Shown in pieces: positions 1 through 8,506 of a stretch of 64,000 nucleotides of DNA (positions within the stretch are counted from its first letter, which is position 1; every line of letters starts with the position of its first letter). A program made the position numbers and the translations under genes. Under the pieces are notes generated by a model, which saw only the letters and a list, made by a program, of their open reading frames with translations, was not told where the DNA came from and made no database searches. Source of the stretch: Anaerolineales bacterium UBA6055 (GTDB lineage: Bacteria > Chloroflexota > Anaerolineae > Aggregatilineales > Phototrophicaceae); contig DIYL01000055.1 in the NCBI GenBank assembly GCA_002428985.1, positions 162,327 through 226,326 on the forward strand, given 5' to 3'.

Positions 1-1065
1 TATGAATCCAGTGGTGAACCTGAATTAGTCGAATTGGGGCGTTTTAACATTCCAGCAGCTAAATTCGAATACACACACGAATTAGACGGTGTGACTTGGT
101 ATGGGCGTGGTTATGCCATGTATCGTGAGACAGCCCGTCGCACCTCAGAGACAAGTATCATTTATACGGTCGAAGCACAAAATCCTGATGAGTTGGATGC
201 GCTTTTTGAAGAGTATGATTCATCACTCCGCTTTTTTGATGCAGTAAGTTTGCGCGATCAAACGGATAATCGCTGGCGTTATCGTCAGTTTAAACCTGGA
301 ATCCTTTATCCTGTACCAAAAGGTTGGGTACGTGAAGGTGATATTACCTCAGGAGAATGGCGGACAATTTCAAACCCAGAAGAACCAGAAATCAATGCGC
401 AAATCACATTTTTCGAAGAGACAGATGATGTAGATGCCATCATCGAGACGATACGTGGTGATGTTCTGCCAGATGAATTTGAGATCATCCATTACGATAC
501 AACCCGCCGTCGCTGGCAAATCGTGCCATTTGAATTTGAACGGGATGGTGTGACGATTGCTTCGCGGGTCTATTTTGCGGCAATCCAAGGTGAGGTATTT
601 GTCCTCAAGTTTGAGGCACCAAATGATGAAACAGTTGTCAGCAACTTCCGCGACAGCTTTGAATTAATGGTGGATGGGTTTGCACCGCTCAGTAACCAAC
701 GCTATGCGCTCGGTGATACAAATCCTGCATTATTAAAAGCGAATATGTCGTCAGCCCTTGAAGTCTGTGATGTGGATTTAAATAACGTCGCGTGTTATGG
801 GCAGGGAGACTTGCTAGCAATTATTCAAGATGCAAACGCTCTATCACAAGAAGGTGATTTTGTAATTATTGATGATGTTGATGCCTTATCAGTAGGTTTC
901 GAAACGGAAGACGACAGTACATTCGATTCATTCAGCATCGCTATCATTGAACCCGAAATTACACAGGCAAACGGAGAGACCGCCACCATCACAATTGGTG
1001 TATTTGGTGGTGTCTCGGTCGAGACCGATTATATTGAAGTAGAGGCGGCGCAAACTGATGAATAG
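1..1065 (+). CDS. Secreted protein of unknown function, C-terminal part (5' end outside window)
   Basis: The frame is open from base 1, so the 354 visible residues are the C-terminal part of a longer protein that starts before the window; the internal TTG at 34 is not a credible start. Two successive alpha/beta units each end in a phenylalanine-rich helix (around residues 60-80 and 195-220), which resembles PsbP/DUF1795-like folds. The last 120 residues form an acidic, beta-rich domain with two cysteines (near 246 and 254). It has no catalytic motif that I recognise. The stop codon overlaps the start of the next gene by 8 bases, so the two are probably translationally coupled and act together outside the cell. 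Export is inferred from composition and from the partner, because the N-terminus is missing. Confidence 0.75.
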   Translation, partial: YESSGEPELVELGRFNIPAAKFEYTHELDGVTWYGRGYAMYRETARRTSETSIIYTVEAQNPDELDALFEEYDSSLRFFDAVSLRDQTDNRWRYRQFKPGILYPVPKGWVREGDITSGEWRTISNPEEPEINAQITFFEETDDVDAIIETIRGDVLPDEFEIIHYDTTRRRWQIVPFEFERDGVTIASRVYFAAIQGEVFVLKFEAPNDETVVSNFRDSFELMVDGFAPLSNQRYALGDTNPALLKANMSSALEVCDVDLNNVACYGQGDLLAIIQDANALSQEGDFVIIDDVDALSVGFETEDDSTFDSFSIAIIEPEITQANGETATITIGVFGGVSVETDYIEVEAAQTDE

Positions 1066-4000
1066 GAAAATTTCTATGACGATCTATAAATTTGCTTTAT
1101 TCGTCCTTGTGTTGCTGTTGTTAACAGTTTCGGTTGGTGCACAGGAAACCCAAAACATTAGTGTACCGTCCTTTGATGTGACTGTCGCAGAAAATGCGAG
1201 TGAATCCGGCGACAAACCCTATGGGATGTTGATTGACGTACCGGAAGAAGTTGAGCTTGCAACCATCGTGATTAACGGGATTGCACTTGATTTAACCGGC
1301 GGTACAGTCATTTTGTGGCGTGATGACATCATCGCAGATACCAACGCAGTCGGCACGGGGGAAGAAGATTTTGAGACAAACCGCCGCCCCTCATCATGGT
1401 CGATGTCGGTCACGAAGGGGCTCGTTAAGATGCGAGTTGTTGACCCTGAATTAGCGGAAGAACTTGGCGACCAAGAAATTGTCGTGACAGAAGGGGCAGC
1501 CCTCAGTTACGATGAAGAAGCTGTTGCCCAAGGCGAACAAGTCTTTGATATTGAGCCGTTTAAAGCCGAAGATATTGAAGAATTGCAGTCAGTTGTATCA
1601 GCAGTTGATGAAGATGCAGAATTAACCGTGTTGACCGCAGAACAAGTACAAGTGGTTGAAGAAAGCCAAGAACTACTCGTCTCAATTGAGAATTTGAGCG
1701 ATGCAGAGATAGCATCAGACCTCATTATCGAAAACACTACTGAAAATATTCTTGATGATAGCCTGTCTGAATTTGATGATTTTGAATCCGATACAGCCGA
1801 AAGCGACCAAGATAATTTAGTTCAATTCTTGATTGAAAGTGGTGAACTCACACCCGAAGAATTGGGCGATCTCGCAATCGATAACCCAGAAATTGGCGAA
1901 CTCATCATGAATTCGATTTTGTTCGAAGATGACAGTGTGGAATCACTATCCTTACTTGCCGAAGACAACCCTGAGATGTTTGACTTCTTTGTGGATATTG
2001 TCGCGGTTGATGATCGTGCAGTCGATTATTTTCTCGAAGTTTCAGCTGAAAACGAAGCATTTGTAGATGAATGGGACTTATATATTGCCGAAGATCCAGC
2101 ATTTGCTGATGCATTTGTCGGACGATTTGATGATCCTGCGGCCAGCCTTGCATTATCGGATTTAGCAGGTGAGTCACTATATATCAACGAACTCATGCTC
2201 GATATGACCATCTATGATCCGCTCTTTGCTGATGAATTAGTAGATGTATGGGAAACCAATCCTGACTCGGCGCAATTCTTCTTCGATACAGTCATGCAAG
2301 ATGAGGATGCACTACTTGATGCACAATTTATCTTCGCAGAGAATATTGACGCATTTGACCCAATTGTAGATGGTTGGGCATCGGATCCGACTTTAGAATT
2401 TGCAGAATTTTATGATGACTTCGGCGCTGATGAATTATTCACAGGCTATGAAATTGATTACTCGTTTGGAGCAAGTATCGTCGCGTGTACATCACGAGGT
2501 GATGGGTCAAGTGATATTGAAATTGCGTTCATCAATGAACCTGCTGGCATTGCTGAAATTGAGTTATTTGGTAATGGATCGCGTACAGTCACCTATGAGA
2601 GTTATCTATTTTTGAATGTCCGTGATAGTCTCCTGCCAATTTTTTCAATTGATGCCTATGATGCAACGGGCAATTTACTAGAAACCACATTTGTTGATGA
2701 TGGCGGTTGTGATAGTGAGTTTGGCGGTGGATTCGATGATCCATTCGGGACTGAAGAATTTGGGGCGGTATTTTACGACGAATTTGAAGACCCTGCACTA
2801 CTTGGTGGCTCATCTTTTGAAGAAAGTGGTGCATTCGGTCTAGAGATTATTGGATGTTTTTCAGATGGTTTAAGTTCAACCATCATTGATATGACCGTTT
2901 ATAATCCACCGCAAAATGCTGATAGTTTCTATATCTACTCAATGGCAACTGTCGAGATTGTATCCGCAGATGGTTTTGTATCTGTAACAATCCCTGATAG
3001 CGATTTACCGCTTAACTTTGCCGAAGCATATGACCCCAACAGCCAATACATCGACTTCGCTTATTTTGAAGGTATCCCATGTGATGGTAGTAGCGATGGT
3101 GAATTTGTTGATGAATTTGAAGACCCTACTAATTTAGATGGGGAAGAGTTCGAATCAACAGGCTCATTTGCAATGGAAATCGTTAGTTGTTCGTCAGATG
3201 GTCTCGGCTCAACCATTATTGATGTGGTCGTGAGCAACATTCCACAAGCAACTCAAGATTTCTATATTTACACTGCGTCTAATCTTCAGATTATTTCTGC
3301 GGATAGCTTTATATCCATAACAGTGCCTGATAGTGAATTACCACTCAACTTTGCCGAAGCCTACGATACCAACAGCCAATATATAGAGTTTGCGTTCTTC
3401 GAGGGACAATTATGTAGTGGCGGTGGTGTGACTGATGAATTTGCATCGGAAGATCCCGCAGGTGAATTTGCCGAGGGCTTCACTGCCGAAATTATTGACT
3501 GCACAGTTAGCGATTCTTTCAATACGAGTGTGACACTCATGTTGAGCAATGTTCCAGATGGCGCAACCGATATGGTAGTCAGCACACAAACCGGATCACT
3601 TTCGGTATTCCCAGATACAACCACCTTCCTAACAATCGAAACAAATGCCTTGCCGATCTCATTTATTGAAGTCGGTAACGGGGTAGAAACATTTGATAGT
3701 GCGTCTCCAACAGGGTTATCATGTGAAGGTTCAGATACACAAGAAACAGATTCTGATGGTGACGGCTACACTGATGGTGTTGACTTCTGTCCATTTGAAG
3801 GCGATACAGGTAACGGTGTAGACGAATTTGGTTGTCCAATCGCCGGTGGCACAGATAGCGATCAGGATGGTGTTACGGACGATGTCGATTCGTGCCCATT
3901 TGAAGGGAATACAGGCAATGGCGTTGACGAGTTCGGCTGTCCAAATGCTGCTCTTGATTCTGATGGCGATGGCTATGCTGATGATGTCGATAGTTGCCCT

Positions 4001-4741
4001 GCTCAAGGCGATACAGGCAACGGTGTTGACGAGTTCGGTTGTCCAGTTGCTGCTCTTGATTCTGATGGCGACGGCGTTACCGATGATGTTGATAGTTGTC
4101 CCGCTCAAGGCGACGAAGGCAATGGTGTCGATGAATTTGGTTGTCCAAATGCTGCACTTGATTCTGATGGTGATGGTGTTACGGACGAGATCGATTCGTG
4201 CCCATTTGAAGGCGATACAGGCAATGGTATCGATGAGTTCGGCTGTCCAAACCCAGCACCTGATTCTGATGGAGATGGCTATGCTGATGATGTTGATAGT
4301 TGTCCTGCTCAGGGTGACGAAGGCAATGGTGTCGATGAGTTCGGCTGTCCGATTGCTGCACCAACTGCAACCCCAATACCAGACAGCGACGGTGATGGCT
4401 TTACCGATGATGTCGATAGTTGTCCTGCACAAGGTGACGAAGGCAATGGTGTAGACGGAACAGGTTGTCCGAATCCAGCAGTCTTCGCAGTATCAATTAC
4501 CGGATGTCAAAATAACGGTGATGGCACAACGACTGTCGACTTCTTGTTGTCGAATATCCCAGGCGAAGCCGCCTTTATCCTCTTCTACCACAGTGGTGGT
4601 AGTGGTATCAGTGGGGGCGTATCAACAAACGTTCAACTGACAACCTCTGATGCAAACTTGCCATTCACGCGGGTCGATGTCGAACGTAGCACATCACCGT
4701 TCTTGATTGCAGATGCAGTCCCGAGTGGTTCGTGTCCATAA
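1058..4741 (+). CDS. Large secreted acidic protein with repeated beta domains and thrombospondin type 3 repeats
   Basis: This 1227-residue protein starts with a signal peptide (hydrophobic core about residues 8-28, cleavage after SVGA before Gln). A FecR-like beta segment (about 40-160) follows, then an acidic helical repeat region (about 240-450). A beta domain with pattern F-x-x-x-I-x-x-C, T-x-I, N-x-P and LP-x-x-F occurs about five times (near 470, 585, 695, 805 and at the C-terminus). Seven 34-residue thrombospondin type 3 repeats (DSDGDG...DDVDSCP, about 898-1141) sit before the last copy. Such repeats bind calcium and often act as stiff spacers in extracellular proteins. There is no LPxTG motif or membrane anchor. 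An alternative start is Met7. It overlaps the upstream gene by 8 bases and is followed by a terminator. An adhesive or structural cell-surface role is inferred. Confidence 0.85.
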   Translation: MNRKISMTIYKFALFVLVLLLLTVSVGAQETQNISVPSFDVTVAENASESGDKPYGMLIDVPEEVELATIVINGIALDLTGGTVILWRDDIIADTNAVGTGEEDFETNRRPSSWSMSVTKGLVKMRVVDPELAEELGDQEIVVTEGAALSYDEEAVAQGEQVFDIEPFKAEDIEELQSVVSAVDEDAELTVLTAEQVQVVEESQELLVSIENLSDAEIASDLIIENTTENILDDSLSEFDDFESDTAESDQDNLVQFLIESGELTPEELGDLAIDNPEIGELIMNSILFEDDSVESLSLLAEDNPEMFDFFVDIVAVDDRAVDYFLEVSAENEAFVDEWDLYIAEDPAFADAFVGRFDDPAASLALSDLAGESLYINELMLDMTIYDPLFADELVDVWETNPDSAQFFFDTVMQDEDALLDAQFIFAENIDAFDPIVDGWASDPTLEFAEFYDDFGADELFTGYEIDYSFGASIVACTSRGDGSSDIEIAFINEPAGIAEIELFGNGSRTVTYESYLFLNVRDSLLPIFSIDAYDATGNLLETTFVDDGGCDSEFGGGFDDPFGTEEFGAVFYDEFEDPALLGGSSFEESGAFGLEIIGCFSDGLSSTIIDMTVYNPPQNADSFYIYSMATVEIVSADGFVSVTIPDSDLPLNFAEAYDPNSQYIDFAYFEGIPCDGSSDGEFVDEFEDPTNLDGEEFESTGSFAMEIVSCSSDGLGSTIIDVVVSNIPQATQDFYIYTASNLQIISADSFISITVPDSELPLNFAEAYDTNSQYIEFAFFEGQLCSGGGVTDEFASEDPAGEFAEGFTAEIIDCTVSDSFNTSVTLMLSNVPDGATDMVVSTQTGSLSVFPDTTTFLTIETNALPISFIEVGNGVETFDSASPTGLSCEGSDTQETDSDGDGYTDGVDFCPFEGDTGNGVDEFGCPIAGGTDSDQDGVTDDVDSCPFEGNTGNGVDEFGCPNAALDSDGDGYADDVDSCPAQGDTGNGVDEFGCPVAALDSDGDGVTDDVDSCPAQGDEGNGVDEFGCPNAALDSDGDGVTDEIDSCPFEGDTGNGIDEFGCPNPAPDSDGDGYADDVDSCPAQGDEGNGVDEFGCPIAAPTATPIPDSDGDGFTDDVDSCPAQGDEGNGVDGTGCPNPAVFAVSITGCQNNGDGTTTVDFLLSNIPGEAAFILFYHSGGSGISGGVSTNVQLTTSDANLPFTRVDVERSTSPFLIADAVPSGSCP
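2771..3424 (+). repeat. Tandem duplication of a 111-codon beta domain inside the TSP3 protein
   Basis: Two adjacent copies, beginning at 2771 and 3104, encode almost the same 111-residue unit. Both start with F-x-DEFEDP and contain STIID, a DFYIY-like strand, LPLNFAEAYD and SQYI-(D/E)-FA. The nucleotide copies have diverged mostly at third positions, which indicates an older duplication kept under protein-level selection. Confidence 0.8.
3749..4480 (+). repeat. Seven tandem thrombospondin type 3 repeat units (about 102 bp each)
   Basis: Units begin at 3749, 3854, 3956 and then about every 102 bases. Each codes for DSDGDG-x-(T/A)D-(D/G/E)-(V/I)D-x-CP, then GNG(V/I)D and GCP. The calcium-binding aspartates and the two cysteines per unit are kept in all seven. 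The spacer between units six and seven is lengthened by a TATPIP linker. Confidence 0.9.
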
Positions 4742-4754
4742 GTTAGAGGTTATA

Positions 4755-4786
4755 AGAGGTGGGATTGCTCTCACCTCTTTTGTTTT
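4755..4786 (+). terminator. Rho-independent terminator after the TSP3 gene
   Basis: A 7-bp stem (AGAGGTG with CACCTCT) encloses a 10-base loop and is followed by TTTGTTTT. It lies 13 bases after the stop codon and just before the convergent gene on the other strand. Confidence 0.75.
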
Positions 4787-4797
4787 AACTTAAAGCT

Positions 4798-5550
4798 CTA
4801 ATCCTCAAGTTCTTTAATGACAGTGCGGACATCTTTGGTCTCGAATAGGTGAATCAACCACAATATCGGAGAAAATACACACCCCGGATGATAGATGGTG
4901 TGGCTAAAGTTGGTTACACTCGTGTCAAGTTCTTGTACACCGCGCTCAAATCCCTCACCGGATAGACCCGCCAACCAAACAGCATTCGACCACGCTTTAT
5001 CACGGGCAATATCCATCGAAAAGTCAATAATGCCATTACTCAAGAACGAAAAATAACGATCGACAAATCCAATCAAAGGCGAGATTTTGTCTATATCATC
5101 ACTGACTTTGGGGACAAGGCTTGCCAATAACGGATTTAACTTGAGGAAATCCTGATGAAGCGAATCGTCAATCTGTCCACCCGAGACTTCTGCGACGGCG
5201 ACGGGTAAATCTAAGCCAATATGAGCGTCACATGCGAGTAGCAATAATTGAACGACGGTGAGTGATCCATCTTGACACGCATCAAATGCCAATTGCCATG
5301 CCTGTGTAATCGGCTCGCCATTATTATATTTTGTGAGTGCATCCAAATAACGGTTAGCAAAAATAACATCTAATTTTTCTAGGCGTTCGTTGTTCTCAAA
5401 ATAATCGCCTTCTTGAATTTTCTGGCGTACAAGCTTCGTCACTTTTAAATATAAAGCAGCAAAATACCCGATCCTGCTATTGTCATCATAAGCTTGCTGC
5501 ACGATTGTTTCAAAAGCACGTACCACATCATCTACAGTTTTGGCGTGCAT
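4798..5550 (-). CDS. DUF5995 family protein
   Basis: Encodes about 250 residues, all-helical in appearance and with no signal peptide. The segment ALYLKVTKLV, followed about 25 residues later by RLEKLDVIFANRYLDAL, is the pattern I associate with the DUF5995 family, whose function is unknown. A longer frame begins at 5571, but the ATG at 5550 is preceded by GAGGGAG at proper spacing and is preferred. It is convergent with the TSP3 gene and divergent from the dehydratase gene, so it is probably a single-gene transcript. No catalytic motif is evident; an enzymatic role cannot be excluded. Confidence 0.75.
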   Translation of the reverse strand: MHAKTVDDVVRAFETIVQQAYDDNSRIGYFAALYLKVTKLVRQKIQEGDYFENNERLEKLDVIFANRYLDALTKYNNGEPITQAWQLAFDACQDGSLTVVQLLLLACDAHIGLDLPVAVAEVSGGQIDDSLHQDFLKLNPLLASLVPKVSDDIDKISPLIGFVDRYFSFLSNGIIDFSMDIARDKAWSNAVWLAGLSGEGFERGVQELDTSVTNFSHTIYHPGCVFSPILWLIHLFETKDVRTVIKELED

Positions 5551-5724
5551 GGTGTCTCCCTCACATGTCACTGGTGGTTAAGTCTGCCTAAACGTAAGCA
5601 TACAGCAACTTTCCCAGATTCATCATGATGATTTATTACAGTTTCGTCTCAGTGTAGCAAACCCTATTAATCTGTTTAAAATAGCAACAACAAAACGCCA
5701 AACCCGTCAATTTGCGCTATACTC

Positions 5725-5738
5725 ACAACATATGTTGT
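5725..5738. promoter_or_regulatory. Perfect palindrome ACAACATATGTTGT upstream of the dehydratase gene, likely operator
   Basis: This 14-bp perfect palindrome lies directly after a TATACT sequence (5718-5723) that could be a -10 box, 36 bases before the chosen ATG. Its position at the probable transcription start suggests a repressor site. Half-sites of the same kind recur at 14396-14418. Confidence 0.5.
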
Positions 5739-5774
5739 TATGAAAAATATATCATTCATACTAGGAGCAATATT

Positions 5775-7511
5775 ATGGAATTACGAAGTCATAGATGGTT
5801 TTTGCGCAACGGTCCAGCCGGATTTAAATCACGTAGTCGGATGAAAAACCAAGGCACACCACAACAAATGTTTGATGGTCGCCCTGTGATTGGTATTTGT
5901 AATACATGGTCAGAGCTAACGCCATGTAACGCACATTTACGCATATTAGCGGAACAAGTCAAACGTGGTGTACTAGAAGCCGGTGGATTCCCTCTGGAAT
6001 TTCCAGTGATGTCGCTTGGTGAGACACTCATGCGTCCAACAACCATGATGTATCGTAACCTGATGAGCATGGATGTCGAAGAATCGATACGGGCAAATCC
6101 TATGGATGGGGTTGTTCTATTAACAGGATGTGATAAGACAACACCGGCAGCAATTATGGGGGCATGTAGTGTCGATTTGCCGACAATTGTGGTCACAGGC
6201 GGTCCGATGCTAAACGGGAAGTTTCAGGGTCGTGACATCGGCGCAGGAACCGACAAATGGCGCTTCACCGATGATTGGCGTGCGGGTCGCATGACAAATG
6301 ACGAATACATCGAAGCAGAAACTTGTATGTCTCGGAGCGATGGCCACTGTACAACAATGGGTACAGCCTCCAGTATGTCATCGGTAGTTGAAGCCCTCGG
6401 CTTGATGTTGCCGGGTGGAGCAGCCATTCCAGCGGTTGATTCGCGTCGTCGCCGGATGAGTCACTTCACAGGGAATCGTATTGTCGAAATGGTCAAAGAA
6501 GACCTACGTCTGTCACAAATTCTTACGCGAGATGCATTTGAAAATGCAATTATGGTGAATGCCGCCATTGGTGGTTCAACCAACGTGATTTTGCATATTC
6601 TAGCAATTGCAGGGCGCATCGGCGTTGAAATGGATTTAAAAGATTTTGATACATTGGGCAGTCATCTACCATTGCTGGTCAATCTCAAACCAGCAGGTGA
6701 GTATTTGATGGAAGAATTCTACTATGCAGGCGGATTGCCAGCAGTAATGCAAAATATGAAAGACGTTTTGCATATGGATGCAATAACAGTCATGGGGCAA
6801 TCTCACGCTGAAAATACCGAGGGCGCAGAATCTTTTAATGACGATGTGATTGGCTCAATGGATAAACCGTTCCAAGAAAATGCGGGTATTGTGGTGTTAT
6901 ATGGTAATTTGTGCCCAGATGGAGCAGTCATCAAACCATCGGCTGCCGAAAGACACCTGATGCAACATCGCGGTCAAGCGGTTGTCTTTACATCACTCGA
7001 AGATTTTCATGCTCGGGTTGATGATGATAGTCTTGATCTCAATGAAAACAGTGTCTTAATCATGCAAAATGTCGGGCCTAAAGGCTTCCCCGGTATGCCT
7101 GAAGTCGGTAATATGAGCATCCCGAAACAACTACTCGATCAAGGGGTGACCGACATGGTGCGCCTATCGGATGCACGTATGAGTGGCACAGCCTATGGTG
7201 CGGCAGTATTACATATCGCACCAGAAGCCGCTGTTGGTGGAAACTTCGCGCTGGTACAAGATGGTGATTGGATTGAACTAGATGTCGAGAATCGGCGTTT
7301 ACATCTAGAGGTATCGGATGAAGAACTAGCACAACGTCGTGAGGCTTGGCAGGCACCTGATAATCACTCGCAACGTGGCTATACACGTATCTTCCTCAAC
7401 CATGTGATGCAAGCTGATACAGGGGTAGATTTTGATATTCTGCTTGGCGGATCCGGTGATGAGGTCGCCTATAAAACCGACGGTCAAGCCGATGTAAAGC
7501 ATACCAAATAA
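5775..7511 (+). CDS. IlvD/Edd family sugar-acid dehydratase (L-arabinonate dehydratase-like)
   Basis: The product (578 residues) should dehydrate an aldonic acid to a 2-keto-3-deoxy acid using a [2Fe-2S] cluster and Mg2+. Start MELRSHRWF at 5775 has AGGAG upstream; the in-frame extension to 5712 is not family-like. Cys51, Cys119 (GCDKTTPA) and Cys192 show the 68 and 73 residue spacing of the cluster ligands known from L-arabinonate dehydratase, and Lys121 matches the carbamylated Mg-binding lysine. DARMSGTAYG near the C-terminus carries the catalytic serine. The N-terminus is the sugar-acid type rather than that of valine-pathway IlvD. A UlaG-like lactonase-type gene lies downstream, which fits a non-phosphorylated sugar oxidation route. 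The exact sugar acid cannot be read from sequence. Confidence 0.9.
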   Translation: MELRSHRWFLRNGPAGFKSRSRMKNQGTPQQMFDGRPVIGICNTWSELTPCNAHLRILAEQVKRGVLEAGGFPLEFPVMSLGETLMRPTTMMYRNLMSMDVEESIRANPMDGVVLLTGCDKTTPAAIMGACSVDLPTIVVTGGPMLNGKFQGRDIGAGTDKWRFTDDWRAGRMTNDEYIEAETCMSRSDGHCTTMGTASSMSSVVEALGLMLPGGAAIPAVDSRRRRMSHFTGNRIVEMVKEDLRLSQILTRDAFENAIMVNAAIGGSTNVILHILAIAGRIGVEMDLKDFDTLGSHLPLLVNLKPAGEYLMEEFYYAGGLPAVMQNMKDVLHMDAITVMGQSHAENTEGAESFNDDVIGSMDKPFQENAGIVVLYGNLCPDGAVIKPSAAERHLMQHRGQAVVFTSLEDFHARVDDDSLDLNENSVLIMQNVGPKGFPGMPEVGNMSIPKQLLDQGVTDMVRLSDARMSGTAYGAAVLHIAPEAAVGGNFALVQDGDWIELDVENRRLHLEVSDEELAQRREAWQAPDNHSQRGYTRIFLNHVMQADTGVDFDILLGGSGDEVAYKTDGQADVKHTK

Positions 7512-7550
7512 TTCGAAACAACATATCAACGATGGAGTACAGGACACTAT

Positions 7551-8420
7551 ATGACAAATATGCCACAGTCAGTCGCTCAACATGAAAAAGCAGGGCGTTA
7601 TGTTTCGGTACGCGGTCACAATATTTTTGTGCGGGATGAAGGGCAGGGACAACCAATTGTCCTTGTCCATGGCGTTCCGTCCAGCTCTTACTTATATCGA
7701 AAAATGATCCCACGACTAACAGACGCTGGCTATCGGGCAATTTCGTTTGATCTTGTCGGTATGGGGTTAAGTGATAAACCTGCAAATATTGACTATGATT
7801 GGCATTCGCTCTCACAGCGGATGGGCGATACATTAAAAACACTGGGCTTGCCACCTGTTCATCTGGTTGTACATGATATTGGCGGACCAATCGGGCTAGA
7901 ATGGGCAATCAATCATCCACAAGATGTGCATAGTATCACCATCACGAATACACTGATGGATCCACCTGTATTTAAGAAGCCGTTCCCGATGTGGCTATAT
8001 AGTGTCCCCATCCTCCGTCACGTTGCATTCATTACACAAAACGAGCTGATGTTTAAACCAATTATGCAAAAGATTGGCGTGTACGATGCCTCTGCGGTCG
8101 ATAGTGAGATGATCAAAAGTTATCTCTGGCTCTTGCGAAACAAAAACGGAAGACAACCTTTTTTGGATATTATGGATGGCTTTGATTTATCGAAGACACA
8201 TGCCGACTTTTTAGCACAAGGTGCAAAGAATCTAGGTGTTCCCATACAAATGATCTGGGGAGAAGAAGATAAAGCCATCCCCAAGACACAAGCCAACTAT
8301 ATAATTGAAAAGCTGGACATTAATGACGTTCATTGGGTACAAGGTCGTCATTTTCTCCAAGAAGATCAAGCAGAGCAATGTGTGCAAATTGATAGCTTCT
8401 GTAAGCAGCATTTTAACTAA
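7551..8420 (+). CDS. Alpha/beta hydrolase of the haloalkane dehalogenase / epoxide hydrolase type
   Basis: This 289-residue cytosolic enzyme has the HGVP oxyanion segment (about 40-43). The nucleophile elbow is V-H-D-I-G-G with Asp109 as nucleophile instead of Ser; Asp240 (GEEDKAIP) and His267 (GRHF) would complete the triad. An Asp nucleophile is found in haloalkane dehalogenases and soluble epoxide hydrolases, so hydrolysis through an alkyl-enzyme ester is expected. It starts 40 bases after the dehydratase with an AGGA upstream, so it may be cotranscribed. The substrate is unknown, and the halide-binding Trp next to the nucleophile is replaced by Ile110, which argues for caution about true dehalogenase activity. 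Confidence 0.8.
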   Translation: MTNMPQSVAQHEKAGRYVSVRGHNIFVRDEGQGQPIVLVHGVPSSSYLYRKMIPRLTDAGYRAISFDLVGMGLSDKPANIDYDWHSLSQRMGDTLKTLGLPPVHLVVHDIGGPIGLEWAINHPQDVHSITITNTLMDPPVFKKPFPMWLYSVPILRHVAFITQNELMFKPIMQKIGVYDASAVDSEMIKSYLWLLRNKNGRQPFLDIMDGFDLSKTHADFLAQGAKNLGVPIQMIWGEEDKAIPKTQANYIIEKLDINDVHWVQGRHFLQEDQAEQCVQIDSFCKQHFN

Positions 8421-8426
8421 ATTGTA

Positions 8427-8444
8427 CACGCATGTACTTGCGTG
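8427..8444. repeat. Short inverted repeat ahead of the MBL gene
   Basis: CACGCA and TGCGTG are separated by six bases, shortly after the hydrolase stop and 63 bases before the next start. No T-run follows. It may be an operator or an mRNA stem. Confidence 0.3.
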
Positions 8445-8506
8445 ACAGTAACACTTTAACACTATACAATACACAAAATTTCATTCAAAACGAAAGTTAA
8501 TTTACC

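Noticed and set aside
3731..4432. A 233-codon open frame on the minus strand opposite the TSP3 array
   Set aside because: It mirrors the 102-base repeats of the sense gene and has no family likeness; periodic composition keeps the frame open.
3828..4454. A 208-codon plus-strand frame within the TSP3 array
   Set aside because: It is an out-of-frame reading of the repeats, rich in Met and Leu, with no credible start.
3749..4480. Regular repeats that could be mistaken for a CRISPR array
   Set aside because: The whole array is coding, unit-to-unit similarity spans the full period and there are no unique spacers.
5712..5774. N-terminal extension of the dehydratase
   Set aside because: It covers the palindrome and promoter-like box, has no family match and lacks a ribosome site; MELRSHRWF is the usual start.
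5789..6196. 135-codon minus-strand frame opposite the dehydratase
   Set aside because: It lies fully within a clear gene and has no recognisable domain.
5775..7511. Dihydroxy-acid dehydratase IlvD of valine and isoleucine synthesis
   Set aside because: The N-terminus and the motifs match the sugar-acid group, and no other ilv or leu gene is present.
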